This document shows positions 36,405 through 48,299 of a stretch of DNA of 64,000 nucleotides, piece by piece. Position 1 is the stretch's first letter. Every line of letters starts with the position of its first letter. Under the pieces are notes generated by a model. The model was given only the letters and a program-made list of their open reading frames with translations, had not been told where the DNA came from and did not search any database. The translations under genes were made by a program, and so were the position numbers. Source of the stretch: Legionella adelaidensis (GTDB taxonomy: Bacteria; Pseudomonadota; Gammaproteobacteria; Legionellales; Legionellaceae); the NCBI RefSeq assembly GCF_900637865.1, contig NZ_LR134417.1, positions 35,001-99,000 of the forward strand, written 5' to 3'.

Positions 36405-37057
36405 TGAGTAGTAATATGAAAATTTTTAAACCGGTTGAAGAGCTTATAATTAACTTTGATAGCTTGTTACGCAGTGTTTTTGTTCCACAAAACAGGTTTG
36501 TCGAGCGCTCTAGCCCCGCCCTTAACATGCCTGAACCCCAATTAAATCATGCGGAAAAAAAACACGTAGCTGGACTTATGCGAGTCAATCATGCGGGAGA
36601 AGTGTGCGCGCAAGCGCTCTATCAGGGACAAGCTTTAACCGCAAAACTACCAGGCACCCGAAAACAAATGGAAAAGGCCGCTAGAGAAGAAGTTGATCAC
36701 TTAGGCTGGTGCGAACTTCGACTTAACGAATTAGGAAGTCAACCTAGCATACTAAATCTTATATGGTATACACAGTCATTTTTAATTGGCGCTTTGGCAG
36801 GACTTGCTGGCGATCAGTGGAGCTTAGGCTTTGTAGTAGAAACAGAGCGCCAGGTTACTGCACACCTAGAAGATCATATACAAAAATTACCAAAGCTGGA
36901 TGAGAAAACGCAAATCATTCTGAAAAAGATGCAAGAAGAAGAAATACAGCATGCAGAATTAGCAAGAAAAGCTGGAGCAAAAGAGCTACCGCGGCCCATT
37001 CAAGAGCTAATGCGGCTAATGTCCAAAGTAATGACTAAAACTAGCTACTATATTTAA
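36404..37057 (+). CDS. coq7: 2-polyprenyl-3-methyl-6-methoxy-1,4-benzoquinone monooxygenase Coq7
   Basis: Di-iron hydroxylase performing the C6 hydroxylation in ubiquinone synthesis, replacing UbiF where that is absent. Seen: 217 residues; two halves each with an iron-ligand set: RVNHAGEVCAQ, EEVDHLGWCE (E-x2-H) and EEEIQHAELA (E-x2-H), plus ETERQVTAHLEDHI. Length is typical. Its start overlaps the alpha-2-macroglobulin stop (TGATG), implying coupling with an unrelated gene; a second ATG four codons later (MKIFKP) is equally possible. Repeat copy 3 begins 46 bases after the stop. Confidence 0.94.
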   Translation: MSSNMKIFKPVEELIINFDSLLRSVFVPQNRFVERSSPALNMPEPQLNHAEKKHVAGLMRVNHAGEVCAQALYQGQALTAKLPGTRKQMEKAAREEVDHLGWCELRLNELGSQPSILNLIWYTQSFLIGALAGLAGDQWSLGFVVETERQVTAHLEDHIQKLPKLDEKTQIILKKMQEEEIQHAELARKAGAKELPRPIQELMRLMSKVMTKTSYYI

Positions 37058-37103
37058 ATTTCAAGGCTTAACGAACTAAGTGGCTGGTTGTTCTTCACAA
37101 AAA

Positions 37104-37171
37104 GTAGGTTGGCGCCGAGGCCCAACAAACGCTCTCGCTAATGAATGTTGAGCCTATCGGCGCCAACCTAC
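37104..37171. repeat. 68-bp palindromic repeat, copy 3
   Basis: GTAGGTTGGCGCCGAGGCCC-type left arm and GGCGCCAACCTAC right arm. The outer arms (13 bp) are perfectly complementary. The loop ACAAACGCTCTCGC matches copy 2. It lies 7 bases before the pit promoter box. Confidence 0.9.
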
Positions 37172-37178
37172 TTTAAAA

Positions 37179-37212
37179 ACAAAATAGCATTTTGTAGTTT
37201 CTTAGGTATAAA
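37179..37212 (+). promoter_or_regulatory. pit promoter with palindromic box over the -35
   Basis: ACAAAAT-AGC-ATTTTGT, perfect 7-bp arms; ATAGCA at -35; 17-bp spacer; TATAAA as -10; leader of about 30 bases with GGAGAG as ribosome-binding site. Third copy of the architecture found at amgK and the mazG-like gene. Confidence 0.72.
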
Positions 37213-37248
37213 ATATTTTCCTGTGCCCTAAAAGCGGAGAGTAATCTC

Positions 37249-38235
37249 ATGGAGCAAGGGACCTTTTTTATTCTATTTGTAATTTTTATTGCTTTTCTTT
37301 TTGATTTTATTAATGGATTTCACGATGCCGCGAATTCCATAGCGACTATTGTTACCACAGGTGTACTCACCCCTACCCAAGCAGTAATTTGGGCTGCTTT
37401 TTTTAATTTTATCGCATTTTTATTTTTTCATTTGATGGTAGCGAATACTATCGGCAAGGATTTAATCGACCTGGAAATCGTAGACGTCCCTTTTCTTCTT
37501 TCTGCTCTTCTAGGGGCGATTTTTTGGAATTTATTAAGTTGGTATTATGGGATACCTTCTAGCTCTTCTCATGCTTTAATTGGAGGCCTGGCTGGAGCCG
37601 CACTCATAAAAGCGGGAATAACCAGTTTGAAACCGGCTGGTTTTATTAAAGTTGGCATAGGAATTATTATATCACCTTTTCTAGGGCTATTCGTCAGCTT
37701 AATTATCACTTTCTTTTTAAAAAAAACTCTATTAAAGCAAGAGGAAGAACATTTAAAGATTTTCAAAATATTCCAATTAATTTCTTCCGCTTTTTTAAGC
37801 ATAACGCATGGGGGAAATGATGCGCAAAAAACTATGGGAATTATCGCTATGGTTCTTTTCTCAGCAGGTTGGATAGGCGCTCATTTTTATATACCTTTTT
37901 GGGTGGTCTTGTCATGTCAAATGGTTATCAGTCTTGGAACCTTAGCCGGAGGGTGGCGAATTGTGCATACCATGGGCACCAAGATTACAAAATTAAATAC
38001 CTTTAGGGGCTGTGCAGCAGAGGCTGGGGCAGCAAGCATAATTTTTACTGCTACTGAATTAGGAATACCCGTATCCACTACACAAACAGTAACTGGCTCT
38101 ATTGCGGGGGTAGGTTTAGTCACCGGAACAGGAGGGATTCATTGGCCCATTTTAAAAGTAATTTTTTTAACCTGGTTACTTACAGTCCCCGCCTCGGCAT
38201 TAGTTTCTGCCTTAATGTATGTAACTATCCGTTAA
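37249..38235 (+). CDS. pit: Low-affinity inorganic phosphate transporter, PiT family
   Basis: Inner-membrane symporter taking up metal-phosphate complexes with protons or sodium. Seen: 328 residues with about ten membrane segments; both duplicated signature motifs, GFHDAANSIATIV (about 24) and THGGNDAQKTMGII (about 186); SSSSHALIGG and TTQTVTGSI, the related serine-rich turns. Shorter than E. coli PitA (499) but the usual size for compact PiT proteins. The PhoU-like DUF47 partner commonly adjacent to this form is not present. Promoter carries the palindromic box. It overlaps the amino acid permease gene by 4 bases, tail to tail. Confidence 0.94.
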   Translation: MEQGTFFILFVIFIAFLFDFINGFHDAANSIATIVTTGVLTPTQAVIWAAFFNFIAFLFFHLMVANTIGKDLIDLEIVDVPFLLSALLGAIFWNLLSWYYGIPSSSSHALIGGLAGAALIKAGITSLKPAGFIKVGIGIIISPFLGLFVSLIITFFLKKTLLKQEEEHLKIFKIFQLISSAFLSITHGGNDAQKTMGIIAMVLFSAGWIGAHFYIPFWVVLSCQMVISLGTLAGGWRIVHTMGTKITKLNTFRGCAAEAGAASIIFTATELGIPVSTTQTVTGSIAGVGLVTGTGGIHWPILKVIFLTWLLTVPASALVSALMYVTIR

Positions 38236-39614
38236 CTTTCCTTACACAGCACGCTATTTTTTATACTAAAAGAAAAATAAATAACCATGCCCATCGCCAT
38301 CCAAATAACAAAACGCAACAAAGTTAGCCAGGGCAAATGGACAATTAAGTATGCACAGCTTAGTATTCCCAGGATGGGTATATAAGGCATCAGAGGCGTC
38401 TTGAAGGGTCTGGGTAAGTCAGGTTCCCGGTAATGCAAAATGATGACTCCTGTGCATACCACCATAAATGCAAATAAAGTTCCTATATTAACTAATTCCG
38501 CTAAATCACCAATGGGAACAAAGGCTGATATGGTAGCCATAATCATTCCGCATAACACAATTATTCTGACGGGAGTTTTTGTATTTTCGTTAGTTACTGC
38601 AAAAAAACGGGGTAATAAACCATCTCTTGCCATTGCGAAGAAAACACGGCTTAAGCCATAAAAAAGGACTAACATCACGGTGGTTAAACCCGCTATAGCA
38701 CCCACCCCTACTAGACCTGCCGCCATTTTATATCCTAACTTTAATAAGGCATGGCTTATAGGGGACGCAACATTAAGCTCTGGATAAGGAATAATCCCTG
38801 TCAGCAATCCTGACACAACAATATACAAAACCGTACATATAAATAAAGAGAAGATAATCCCAATAGGTAAAGAACGTTGTGGATCTATGGCCTCTTCTGC
38901 GGCAGTGGATACGGCATCAAACCCTACATAGGCAAAAAATATTAAAGAAGCTCCTTCCATAATCCCTTGCCAGCCATAGGGAGCAAAAGGAGTCCAATAC
39001 GTAGGCTTAACTTCTAAACAAGCAATCACAATAAATAAAAAAATTACAGATAACTTGATAAGCACCATTAAATTATTAACTCGCGAGCTGGATTTAACTC
39101 CCATGATCAGCAACAGTGATAAGGTAACAACAATTAAGAGTGCTAAAATATTTAAGTAACCAGGATTAACATCCAACGGTCCATGCAGCAAGAACAAAGG
39201 AATATTTACTTTAATAGCTAAAAGCAAATCATTAAAATAACTACTCCAACCCACCGATACGGCAGACACAGCGATAGAGTATTCTAATAATAAATCCCAG
39301 CCTACAATCCAGGCTATAACCTCTCCAAAGCCGGCATAGGCATATCCATAAGCACTACCGCAGCCTCCAATAGAGGCGGCCAATTCTGCATAAGAAAGCG
39401 CCGAGAAAGCACAAGCCAAACCAGCCATAACATAGGAAAAGACAATAGCGGGACCTGTTTGCGTTGCAGCAACAATACCAGTAAGTACGAAAATACCCGC
39501 GCCAATAATAGCGCCAATACCTAAAAGAGTAAGATCAAACGCTGTAAGACACTTTAATAAATGCGTCTCCGTATCACATAAAGCTTTTACATCCTTTTTT
39601 CGTAACAAGTCCAT
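38232..39614 (-). CDS. Amino acid permease, APC superfamily (cationic amino acid transporter-like)
   Basis: Inner-membrane transporter, substrate not determined. Seen: 460 residues, 12 predicted membrane segments; N-terminal LLGIGAIIGAGIFVLTG (about 31-47), the APC signature; SYAELAASIGGCGSAYGYAYAGFGEV, where AELA is the second signature; FFAYVGFDAVSTAAEEA near 231-247, characteristic of the CAT/YfnA group. The cationic assignment is by family resemblance only. Starved intracellular bacteria often carry many such permeases. It is divergent from pagP by 132 bp and converges on pit. Confidence 0.92.
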   Translation of the reverse strand: MDLLRKKDVKALCDTETHLLKCLTAFDLTLLGIGAIIGAGIFVLTGIVAATQTGPAIVFSYVMAGLACAFSALSYAELAASIGGCGSAYGYAYAGFGEVIAWIVGWDLLLEYSIAVSAVSVGWSSYFNDLLLAIKVNIPLFLLHGPLDVNPGYLNILALLIVVTLSLLLIMGVKSSSRVNNLMVLIKLSVIFLFIVIACLEVKPTYWTPFAPYGWQGIMEGASLIFFAYVGFDAVSTAAEEAIDPQRSLPIGIIFSLFICTVLYIVVSGLLTGIIPYPELNVASPISHALLKLGYKMAAGLVGVGAIAGLTTVMLVLFYGLSRVFFAMARDGLLPRFFAVTNENTKTPVRIIVLCGMIMATISAFVPIGDLAELVNIGTLFAFMVVCTGVIILHYREPDLPRPFKTPLMPYIPILGILSCAYLIVHLPWLTLLRFVIWMAMGMVIYFSFSIKNSVLCKES

Positions 39615-39746
39615 GTTTTATCTACAGTAAAATTGCATTTAATATTGCTTTATTATTAATATACGTGTTCATGCATTTAATGGAATAGGCAAATTAAAAC
39701 TTTATCATTAAATCAGTGGGTTATTAAACCTCTGCTGCAAGAAATT

Positions 39747-40295
39747 GTGAAAAAATTACTCCTGTTATTTTCACTATTCTATTGCGCTCCTTCATTTTCT
39801 GCTCTCGGCTGCCAAGGCTGGGCTTCCTGGTTCAAACCTGCTTGTGAACGTATTCACCAGATTTTCACTGAAGGAGATGGTGAGATTTATCTTTCCGGTT
39901 ACGCATGGCATAACCGTTTTACTTACTCCGAAGAAAAATTAAAAACATACAATGAAGCGGCTTGGGGAGGCGGCCTAGGAAAGGGTTTATACGACGAGAA
40001 GGGAAATTGGCATGGAGTCTACAGTTTTGCTTTTCTTGACTCTCATAAAAACGTGGAGCCTATTGCGGGTTATGCTTACTTAAAAATGTTTGACGTTACC
40101 GAAAACAGTAAAATCGGGGCCGGGGTATCGGCGTTTGTTACTGCGCGCCCCGATATTTTTCAGGGAATTCCATTCCCGGGAGCCTTGCCCTGGCTTTCGT
40201 TAAATTATCGAAAAACAGCCTTAGGTATTACTTATATCCCAGGTGCCCAGGGGGCAGGGAATGTTCTTTTTTTAATATTGAAAATAACCATGTAA
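39747..40295 (+). CDS. pagP: Lipid A palmitoyltransferase, PagP family
   Basis: Outer-membrane beta-barrel enzyme that transfers palmitate from phospholipid to lipid A; the Legionella homologue (Rcp) promotes resistance to cationic peptides and intracellular survival. Seen: 182 residues; signal peptide ending FSA; YAWHNRFTY with catalytic His55; FAFLDSHKNVEPIAGY with Asp98-Ser99; WGGGLGKGLYDEKGNWHG, nearly the E. coli sequence; C-terminal ITYIPGAQ-GNVLF strand. All three catalytic residues are present. The start is GTG with only a weak ribosome-binding site. A decayed copy of the repeat follows its stop. No PhoP box recognised upstream. Confidence 0.94.
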   Translation: MKKLLLLFSLFYCAPSFSALGCQGWASWFKPACERIHQIFTEGDGEIYLSGYAWHNRFTYSEEKLKTYNEAAWGGGLGKGLYDEKGNWHGVYSFAFLDSHKNVEPIAGYAYLKMFDVTENSKIGAGVSAFVTARPDIFQGIPFPGALPWLSLNYRKTALGITYIPGAQGAGNVLFLILKITM

Positions 40296-40310
40296 CGTTA
40301 CAAAGCAAGC

Positions 40311-40377
40311 GTTGCTCGCCGCACGACCCAAACAAACGATCTTGCAAAAATTGTTGGCCTTGCGGCTTCCACTCACC
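40311..40377. repeat. Decayed copy of the palindromic repeat (copy 5)
   Basis: AACAAACGATCTTGCAAAAA-TTGTTGGCC matches the loop and inner arm of copies 2 and 3, and GCCGC/GCGGC remnants of the arms survive, but the outer GTAGGTTGG arms are lost. Confidence 0.5.
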
Positions 40378-40462
40378 TTAATTCTAGATAGCAAAAGAAA
40401 TCCGCAGGTAATTCCCCACCTTATGTGCTATTTTTATTTTATCTCTCTTAAACAGGAAGTTA

Positions 40463-41044
40463 ATGATGATCCCTTTTATTTTGCAAGCTCGTGAGTACGC
40501 GCAATATCATAGAAATCCTTATGCTCGTTATGTTCATATGGCAAGCATAATACTTCTTTTGTTAGCTTTTATGGTTTTCTTCAATTTTATTCATGTATTC
40601 ATGCCCGGTGTTTTTGAAATTACCTTAACTGACATTTTGGTCTTACTCGTTCTTATCTATTATTTCCGACTCAATTGGTTAATTGCCTTAACGGTAACGC
40701 CTCTATTTATTATTCTATTATGGATTGCAAACACGATTGGATATGGAGGACCCACGGTCTTTTCTATTTGGACTTTTCTAATACTCTTAATCGTAGGCAT
40801 ACTGTTGCACGTAATAGGACATTTAATGGAAGGACGCTATCCCTCACTTAGAACTAATTTATGGCATACACTTCTCTCTCCGCTTTTTTTAACTGCAGAA
40901 ATATTTTTCCTTTTTGGTAAGATGTCCACTTTACGAGAAGAAATACATGGTGCAGGGCCGGTGGTGGTAGATGTGGAAATTGTTGACACGCATGTGGAGA
41001 AGACTAGAGGGAAAAAGAAGGGTACAAGAATCGACGACCATTAA
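40463..41044 (+). CDS. Mpo1-like (DUF962/YGL010w) membrane protein
   Basis: Related to yeast Mpo1, an iron-dependent dioxygenase that shortens 2-hydroxy fatty acids by alpha-oxidation. Seen: 193 residues; YHRNPYARYVHMAS at about 15-28 (family motif with two His); four hydrophobic segments; HVIGHLMEGRYPSL near 114-127, holding the second His pair and Glu; a polar tail. All metal-ligand candidates of the family are present. Two ATGs in tandem; AGGAAG lies before the first. The bacterial role is unknown; in a parasite it might act on host-derived hydroxy lipids, which is inference. Confidence 0.85.
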   Translation: MMIPFILQAREYAQYHRNPYARYVHMASIILLLLAFMVFFNFIHVFMPGVFEITLTDILVLLVLIYYFRLNWLIALTVTPLFIILLWIANTIGYGGPTVFSIWTFLILLIVGILLHVIGHLMEGRYPSLRTNLWHTLLSPLFLTAEIFFLFGKMSTLREEIHGAGPVVVDVEIVDTHVEKTRGKKKGTRIDDH

Positions 41045-41046
41045 CC

Positions 41047-41117
41047 AAATTTTCCGCTTGCTTACGGTGCGGCTCAGTTTCTCCGAGCCGCGACCGTGAG
41101 GGGAGCGGAAAATTTGA
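41047..41117. repeat. 71-bp imperfect palindrome beyond atpC
   Basis: AAATTTTCCGCT...GTGCGGCTC, a 9-base loop, GAGCCGCG...AGCGGAAAATTT. The arms pair over about 29 bp with a few mismatches. Sequence of the CCGCTCCCTCACGGTCGCGGCTC type is a dispersed palindrome in many bacteria. It probably also serves as the atp operon terminator, since it lies 49-119 bases after the atpC stop, in the absence of a better candidate. Confidence 0.75.
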
Positions 41118-41165
41118 ATTTCCGCGCAATGCTGTGAGGTAGCAGGAATTTTTATAGAAGAATAA

Positions 41166-41588
41166 TTACTTCATTTTCTTGCGGACTTTCTGAATCGCTC
41201 TAATCTGTGCGACAGCACGTGCAAGTTCTGTAGCTGCTACTGAATAATCAATTTCAGAATCTTTGCTGCTAATCATCGCTTCAGCTTTGGCTTTCGCGGC
41301 CAGGGCGGCTGATTCATCTAAAAATTCTGCACGCTCAACTGCGTCAGCAAGAACCGTTACGTTGTAAGGTTGTACTTCCAACATACCGCCAGAAATATAG
41401 TAGACCTCTTGTTCACCGCCAGGCAAAGTAACGCGAACTTCTCCTGGCTTTAAAAGAGTTAACAATGGAGCATGACCGGGAATTACGCCTACTTCACCTA
41501 ACTCCCCCGTAGCCACTACCATTTCCACGATACCAGAAAAAATTTCCTTCTCAGCGCTAACAATATCTAAATGTGTTGTTATTGCCAT
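41166..41588 (-). CDS. atpC: ATP synthase F1 epsilon subunit
   Basis: Regulatory/rotor subunit linking gamma to the c-ring and inhibiting ATP hydrolysis. Seen: 140 residues (E. coli 139), beginning MAITTHLDIVSAEKEIFSG, with GEVGVIPGHAPLLT near 33 and a C-terminal helical hairpin ending KVRKKMK. The start chosen is the ATG 11 bases after the atpD stop; an in-frame ATG inside atpD would add five residues and is unlike the family. Last gene of the atp operon. Confidence 0.96.
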   Translation of the reverse strand: MAITTHLDIVSAEKEIFSGIVEMVVATGELGEVGVIPGHAPLLTLLKPGEVRVTLPGGEQEVYYISGGMLEVQPYNVTVLADAVERAEFLDESAALAAKAKAEAMISSKDSEIDYSVAATELARAVAQIRAIQKVRKKMK

Positions 41589-41599
41589 GTCTGATTGCC

Positions 41600-42988
<1,389 letters not shown>

Positions 42989-43855
42989 TTATAAAGCGTC
43001 TGCACCACCGACAATTTCCGCCAATTCTTGGGTAATCGCGGCTTGCCGGGCTTTGTTATAAGCCAATTGAAATTCTTTAATGAGTTCACCTGCGTTATCA
43101 GTTGCACTTTTCATTGCTATCATCTTGGCAGCTTGCTCACAGGCAATATTTTCGACAACAGCTTGGTAAACTTGTAATTCAATATAGCGTTCTAGCAACT
43201 CATCTAATAACTCTTTTGCATCAGGCTCATATATATAATCCCAATGATGGCCTAATTTGCTAGTGTCTTCTTCAGAAATAGGTAAAGGTAATAATTGTTT
43301 TACCGTTGGACGTTGCGTCATTGTGTTAACAAATTCATTATACACAATACTTAGTGCATCAATTTCGCCCTTGTAAAAAGCGTCAATCATAACTTTTACC
43401 GCACCAATTAAATCGCCCATGCTAGGAGTGTCTCCTAAATGGTCTAGCGAAGCGATAATATGTCCGCCTGTGCGTTTAAAAAAAGCTTTTCCTTTACGAC
43501 CAAAAATACACAGGTCGATTTCTTTACCTTCGCTCTGTTCAGAACGTAATTGTCCCACCGTTTCGCGTAGCAAGTTAACATTTAAGCCACCGCACAAGCC
43601 GCGATCGGTTGTTACTACAATATAACCTACCCTCTTAATTTCGCGGGCGCGCATAAAAGGGTGGTGATACTCTGAATTAGCACGTGCAATATGCTTTACC
43701 ACGTCATAGATTTTCGTTGCATAGGGCTTGGATGCGCGCATTCTTTCTTGTGTCTTGCGCATCTTGCTTGCTGCAACCATTTCCATGGCGCGAGTAATTT
43801 TTTGCGTATTTTTAATACTTGCAATTTTTGAACGGATCTCTTTAGCACCAGCCAT
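42989..43855 (-). CDS. atpG: ATP synthase F1 gamma subunit
   Basis: Central rotor shaft. Seen: 288 residues (E. coli 287); starts [20 protein letters not shown] and MEMVAASKM, ends with [24 protein letters not shown], the conserved C-terminal helix. The gap from atpA (95 bp) is the longest inside the F1 part of the operon and contains two hairpins described separately. AAGGTGAAG upstream of the ATG serves as ribosome-binding site. Confidence 0.97.
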   Translation of the reverse strand: MAGAKEIRSKIASIKNTQKITRAMEMVAASKMRKTQERMRASKPYATKIYDVVKHIARANSEYHHPFMRAREIKRVGYIVVTTDRGLCGGLNVNLLRETVGQLRSEQSEGKEIDLCIFGRKGKAFFKRTGGHIIASLDHLGDTPSMGDLIGAVKVMIDAFYKGEIDALSIVYNEFVNTMTQRPTVKQLLPLPISEEDTSKLGHHWDYIYEPDAKELLDELLERYIELQVYQAVVENIACEQAAKMIAMKSATDNAGELIKEFQLAYNKARQAAITQELAEIVGGADAL

Positions 43856-43875
43856 AATCTTGCTTCACCTTTTTG

Positions 43876-43929
43876 CGTTTTATAACGCTTTTAATTTTTA
43901 GGTCTTATCTTGACAGAAAAGACCTAAAA
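43876..43929 (-). promoter_or_regulatory. Two hairpins in the atpA-atpG spacer
   Basis: TTTTAGGTCTT, 12-base loop, AAGACCTAAAA (perfect 11-bp stem), then GCGTT-TTAT-AACGC. Neither is followed by a U-tract on the transcribed strand. They look like intercistronic processing/stability elements or attenuators that could set the F1 subunit ratio. Confidence 0.6.
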
Positions 43930-43950
43930 GCTCGTATTATTGATTAATTG

Positions 43951-45504
43951 TTACCAACTACCGGTTCTTTTGAACTCTTCAACTGCTGTTTTTAGCTGGG
44001 CTTCAATTTCATCATTATATGCACCGCTTTGGTTAATTTTCTCTAATAGCGCTGCATGCGAAGAACGCATATAGCCTAACAAAGCAGCTTCAAAACTACT
44101 TATTTCAGCTACTGGCACATCATCTAAATATCCCTTCTCTACCGTAAATAAAGTAACAGACATTTCAGCAACGGAATAAGGAGCGTATTGCTTTTGCTTC
44201 ATTAACTCGGTGATTCTTTGGCCGCGCTCTAATTGCTTACGGGTCGCCTCATCCAAATCAGAAGCAAATTGCGAGAAGGCTTCTAACTCACGGAATTGTG
44301 CAAGTGCCAAACGAGTACCACCACCAAGCTTTTTCATAATTTTGGTTTGCGCAGCTCCACCTACACGCGATACCGACAAACCGGAGTTAATTGCAGGGCG
44401 AATACCAGAGTTGAATAAATCAACATCAAGGAAAATCTGACCATCCGTAATAGAGATTACGTTGGTAGGCACGAATGCAGAAACGTCACCTGCCTGTGTC
44501 TCAATAATCGGCAATGCTGTTAATGAACCTGTTTTTCCTTTTACTTTACCGTTAGTCAATTTTTCTACTTCTTCTTCATTGATACGCGCCGCTCTTTCTA
44601 GCAAACGTGAATGCAAATAGAAAATATCACCAGGATACGCTTCACGGCCGGGTGGACGACGTAGCAACAAGGAAATTTGTCTATATGCCCAAGCTTGCTT
44701 AGTTAAGTCATCATAAACAATCAATGCATCTTCGCCACGTTCCATGAAAAACTCACCCATGCTACAGCCAGCATAAGGAGCGATAAACTGAAGCGCCGCA
44801 GAGTCAGCAGCCGATGCAACTACAACGATAGTATGTTCCATTGCACCGTGTTCTTCTAACTTGCGTACAATCGCTGCGATAGAAGAAGCTTTTTGACCAA
44901 TAGCAACATAAATACACTTAATCCCAGTGCCTTTTTGATTAATAATGGCGTCAATAGCAATAGCTGATTTACCGGTTTGTCTATCACCAATGATTAACTC
45001 ACGTTGACCACGGCCTACCGGAATCATCGCGTCAACCGCTTTTAATCCAGTTTGTACGGGTTGATCTACTGATTTACGAGAAATAACCCCAGGAGCTACT
45101 TTTTCAATGGGGGAGTGCTTTTCAGCGTGGATGGGGCCTTTACCATCAATAGGATTACCTAAGGCATCAACCACACGGCCTAATAAAGCCTCACCTACGG
45201 GTACTTCAAGAATTCGGCCGGTACATTTACCTTTCTGTCCTTCAGACAATGAGCTAGCATCACCTAAAATTACCGCTCCAACCGAGTCACGCTCTAAGTT
45301 AAGCGCTAATCCATAAATACCGTTAGGAAATTCAATCATTTCCCCTAACATTACATCCGCCAAGCCGTGCAAACGTACAATACCGTCTTTTAAACTAACG
45401 ATTGTACCTTCATTACGCGCCTCAGAAACAACATTGAATTCTTCAATTTTCTTTCTGATTAATTCGCTGATTTCAGATGGGTTTAAAGCTATTTGTTCTG
45501 ACAT
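43951..45504 (-). CDS. atpA: ATP synthase F1 alpha subunit
   Basis: Non-catalytic nucleotide-binding subunit. Seen: 517 residues (E. coli 513); [14 protein letters not shown]-loop (about 170-182), [37 protein letters not shown] near 366-386, with the conserved Arg in SRVGG. Normal length. 17 bp after atpH; followed by the hairpin-containing spacer before atpG. Confidence 0.98.
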   Translation of the reverse strand: MSEQIALNPSEISELIRKKIEEFNVVSEARNEGTIVSLKDGIVRLHGLADVMLGEMIEFPNGIYGLALNLERDSVGAVILGDASSLSEGQKGKCTGRILEVPVGEALLGRVVDALGNPIDGKGPIHAEKHSPIEKVAPGVISRKSVDQPVQTGLKAVDAMIPVGRGQRELIIGDRQTGKSAIAIDAIINQKGTGIKCIYVAIGQKASSIAAIVRKLEEHGAMEHTIVVVASAADSAALQFIAPYAGCSMGEFFMERGEDALIVYDDLTKQAWAYRQISLLLRRPPGREAYPGDIFYLHSRLLERAARINEEEVEKLTNGKVKGKTGSLTALPIIETQAGDVSAFVPTNVISITDGQIFLDVDLFNSGIRPAINSGLSVSRVGGAAQTKIMKKLGGGTRLALAQFRELEAFSQFASDLDEATRKQLERGQRITELMKQKQYAPYSVAEMSVTLFTVEKGYLDDVPVAEISSFEAALLGYMRSSHAALLEKINQSGAYNDEIEAQLKTAVEEFKRTGSW

Positions 45505-45521
45505 GGAATTATCCTCTTTTC

Positions 45522-46073
45522 TTACGCGGCCAAATCGGATTCTAGTTTATTTAATCTACCTCGAACCGAGCCATCAATAACCAAGTCGCCTGCATAAATA
45601 ACGGCTCCGCCTAGCAGGGCAGGGTCAATACTTATATCCAGAGATACCTTTCTTTGTAAGCGTTTTTGTAATGAATCAGTAAGATTTTTTTCTTGCGAGG
45701 CAGATAAAGGCGAAAAACTAATCACGGTAACCGCCATTGTTTTCTCTTGTTCGGCTCGCAAAATTTCAAATTGCACACTGATATCCGTTAAAATAGGCAA
45801 ACGCTTATTTTGAGCAAGCATTTGGATAAAATTACCCACCGCTTCATTCGCGCTGCTTTCTTTATTTAATTTGGCTAAAAGTTCCGATACCAATTTAATT
45901 TGTTGTTGCTTACTTGTCGCAGGATTTTCGATAAACTCTCGAATATCTGGGTTCTGAGTAATATCCGCCAAATTCTGCAGAATACCAGACCAAGCGGACA
46001 ACTGCTTAGCATTTTCAGCATATTCAAAAACTGCTTTCGCATAAGGTCTTGCAATAGTTGTGTTATCGGACAT
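45522..46073 (-). CDS. atpH: ATP synthase F1 delta subunit
   Basis: Connects the peripheral stalk to the alpha3beta3 head. Seen: 183 residues (E. coli 177); starts [19 protein letters not shown], contains [10 protein letters not shown] near 54, and ends [33 protein letters not shown], the conserved C-terminal OSCP motif. Two bases after atpF. A normal subunit. Confidence 0.96.
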   Translation of the reverse strand: MSDNTTIARPYAKAVFEYAENAKQLSAWSGILQNLADITQNPDIREFIENPATSKQQQIKLVSELLAKLNKESSANEAVGNFIQMLAQNKRLPILTDISVQFEILRAEQEKTMAVTVISFSPLSASQEKNLTDSLQKRLQRKVSLDISIDPALLGGAVIYAGDLVIDGSVRGRLNKLESDLAA

Positions 46074-46075
46074 TC

Positions 46076-46546
46076 TTAAATCTCTTCTATTAAACTATCC
46101 AACAATTGACTGTTTGCCTTCTGATCGATCTCGCGCATCAAAATTTTCTCAGCACCGGCAACAGCTAACGTAGCAACCTGCTTGCGTAAATTGTCTTTCG
46201 CGCGATTAACTTCTTGCGAAATTTGTTCTTGAGCCATTTTAGCTAATTGTTGTGCTTCATGACGTGCTTCATTTTTCGCCTCTTCGACGATTTGCGCTGC
46301 GCGTCGCGTTGCTTTTTCAACAATTTCAGCCGCTTGTACCTTAGCCTGCTTTAATTCGTCTTTAATACGATGCTGAGCCAAGTCTAACTCACGGCGACCA
46401 CGCTCTGCTGCGGCAAGGCCATCTGCGATTTTATCTTGTCTTTCTTCCAAAGCTTTGGTGAGTGGTGGCCACACAAACTTCATGGTGAACCAAACAAATG
46501 CGGCAAATACCAGCATTTGAATTACCAACGTAAAATTAATATCCAA
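46076..46546 (-). CDS. atpF: ATP synthase Fo b subunit
   Basis: Peripheral stalk. Seen from TTG: 156 residues, exactly the E. coli length; [19 protein letters not shown] membrane segment, then a long charged coiled coil ([21 protein letters not shown], etc.). An upstream ATG would add 14 residues over the ribosome-binding site AGGAGAG, which lies 5 bases before the TTG, so TTG is the start. Placed between atpE and atpH. Confidence 0.95.
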   Translation of the reverse strand: MDINFTLVIQMLVFAAFVWFTMKFVWPPLTKALEERQDKIADGLAAAERGRRELDLAQHRIKDELKQAKVQAAEIVEKATRRAAQIVEEAKNEARHEAQQLAKMAQEQISQEVNRAKDNLRKQVATLAVAGAEKILMREIDQKANSQLLDSLIEEI

Positions 46547-46594
46547 GGTATCTCTCCTGTTAACAGAAAGGGGCTTGCGCCCCAACAAGTGTTA

Positions 46595-46894
<300 letters not shown>

Positions 46895-46936
46895 TTAAAA
46901 ATAAATCTTCAATCTTTTATGTCGTTTCCAACTGAA

Positions 46937-47017
46937 TGTCATTCCCGAGAAGGCGAGGACCCCTTTTAATTCCACAGTATACTTATACAATGGATTCCCG
47001 CCTTTGCGGGAATGACA
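46937..47017. repeat. 81-bp palindromic repeat inside the atp operon (atpB-atpE spacer)
   Basis: TGTCATTCCCGAGAAGGCG... and TGGATTCCCGCCTTTGCGGG...AATGACA: imperfect 27-bp inverted arms. The CATTCCCGC/GCGGGAATG type is a widespread dispersed repeat of proteobacteria. Seen once in this window. Its hairpin in the mRNA upstream of atpE could protect or separate the atpE message, which is needed in large amounts. Confidence 0.85.
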
Positions 47018-47044
47018 GATAACATAAAATAAACCTAAAAACTC

Positions 47045-48287
<1,243 letters not shown>

Positions 48288-48299
48288 TCGTTCGCGCGG

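Noticed and set aside
39614-39747. PhoP box upstream of pagP
   Set aside because: No GTTTA-N6-GTTTA direct repeat was found, although PagP is PhoP-controlled in enterics.
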